Position numbers and translations under genes: made by a program
Assembly: GCA_017999915.1 (NCBI GenBank)
Contig: JAGNKX010000026.1
Coordinates: 1-50,021 of the forward strand
Direction: 5' to 3'
Origin: Spirochaetota bacterium
GTDB lineage: Bacteria; Spirochaetota; UBA4802; UBA5550
Length of the DNA: 50,021 nucleotides
The notes under the pieces: model-generated
Seen by the model: the letters and a program-made list of their open reading frames with translations, nothing else
Told to the model about the DNA's origin: nothing
Database searches by the model: none
Shown here: positions 50,020 through 50,021 of the stretch, in pieces
How the letters are laid out: each line of letters opens with the position of its first letter
How positions within the stretch are numbered: position 1 is the stretch's first letter

Positions 50020-50021
50020 CA

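Overview
The window looks like a chromosomal segment of an anaerobic or facultative bacterium, most likely a spirochaete relative. The pointers are: a TatT lipoprotein, TatP binding protein and fused QM permease in the order known from Treponema; two membrane-anchored AraC regulators; many small lipoproteins; and 2-hydroxyacyl-CoA dehydratase/benzoyl-CoA reductase-type genes. The taxonomic call is inference from gene content only; there is no rRNA in the window.

Layout. Positions 1-5080 are an AT-rich, low-GC island. It holds the cut-off end of an IS3-family element, two lipoproteins, two tandem zinc-ribbon membrane paralogues, a serine-recombinase remnant and an unrecognised 329-residue protein. 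From about 5.08 kb the composition changes to GC-rich. Positions 5.4-12.7 kb carry a B12-binding radical SAM enzyme, a membrane AraC regulator, a ZIP metal transporter with a dyad over its promoter, and a PhcB-like methyltransferase directly joined to a sensor kinase (a possible fatty-acid-ester signalling pair).

Positions 12.7-26.3 kb are the metabolic centre: one long minus-strand operon, probably headed by an AraC regulator. Its order is GMC oxidoreductase, unknown helical protein, dehydratase small and large subunits, two adjacent activator ATPases, a stand-alone homologue of the middle domain of acetyl-CoA synthase (AcsB), a CooC-like ATPase, a second small and large subunit, and a third activator. 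Many junctions are ATGA overlaps. Activators of this family drive low-potential electrons into FeS dehydratases or reductases using ATP. The CooC-like and AcsB-like genes suggest cluster assembly or an extra FeS partner. The substrate cannot be read from the sequence. A plus-strand TRAP transporter (tatT, tatP, fused dctQM) is divergent from this operon and may import its organic-acid substrate.

Positions 30.6-36.1 kb hold, on the minus strand, two small membrane/lipoprotein genes, a NarL-type two-component system and rlmKL. Then follow a small coiled protein, a sirtuin, an alpha/beta hydrolase, and a third dehydratase pair without activator (38.96-41.29 kb). A Cache-domain histidine kinase is split by one in-frame amber codon (41.4-42.8 kb). 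The last 7 kb contain a zinc-ribbon protein, a secreted protein, a FATP-type acyl-CoA ligase, a membrane protein, a single-domain response regulator, a vWA lipoprotein and tRNA-Pro and tRNA-Arg genes.

The most unusual noncoding feature is a set of composite palindromic intergenic repeats (43.29-43.51, 47.11-47.27, 49.53-49.64 and 49.81-49.92 kb). They are built from nested or consecutive hairpins with a recurrent ACATCCATGT core. Two of them differ by a 58-base hairpin module, which suggests modular growth of a mobile or structured-RNA repeat.
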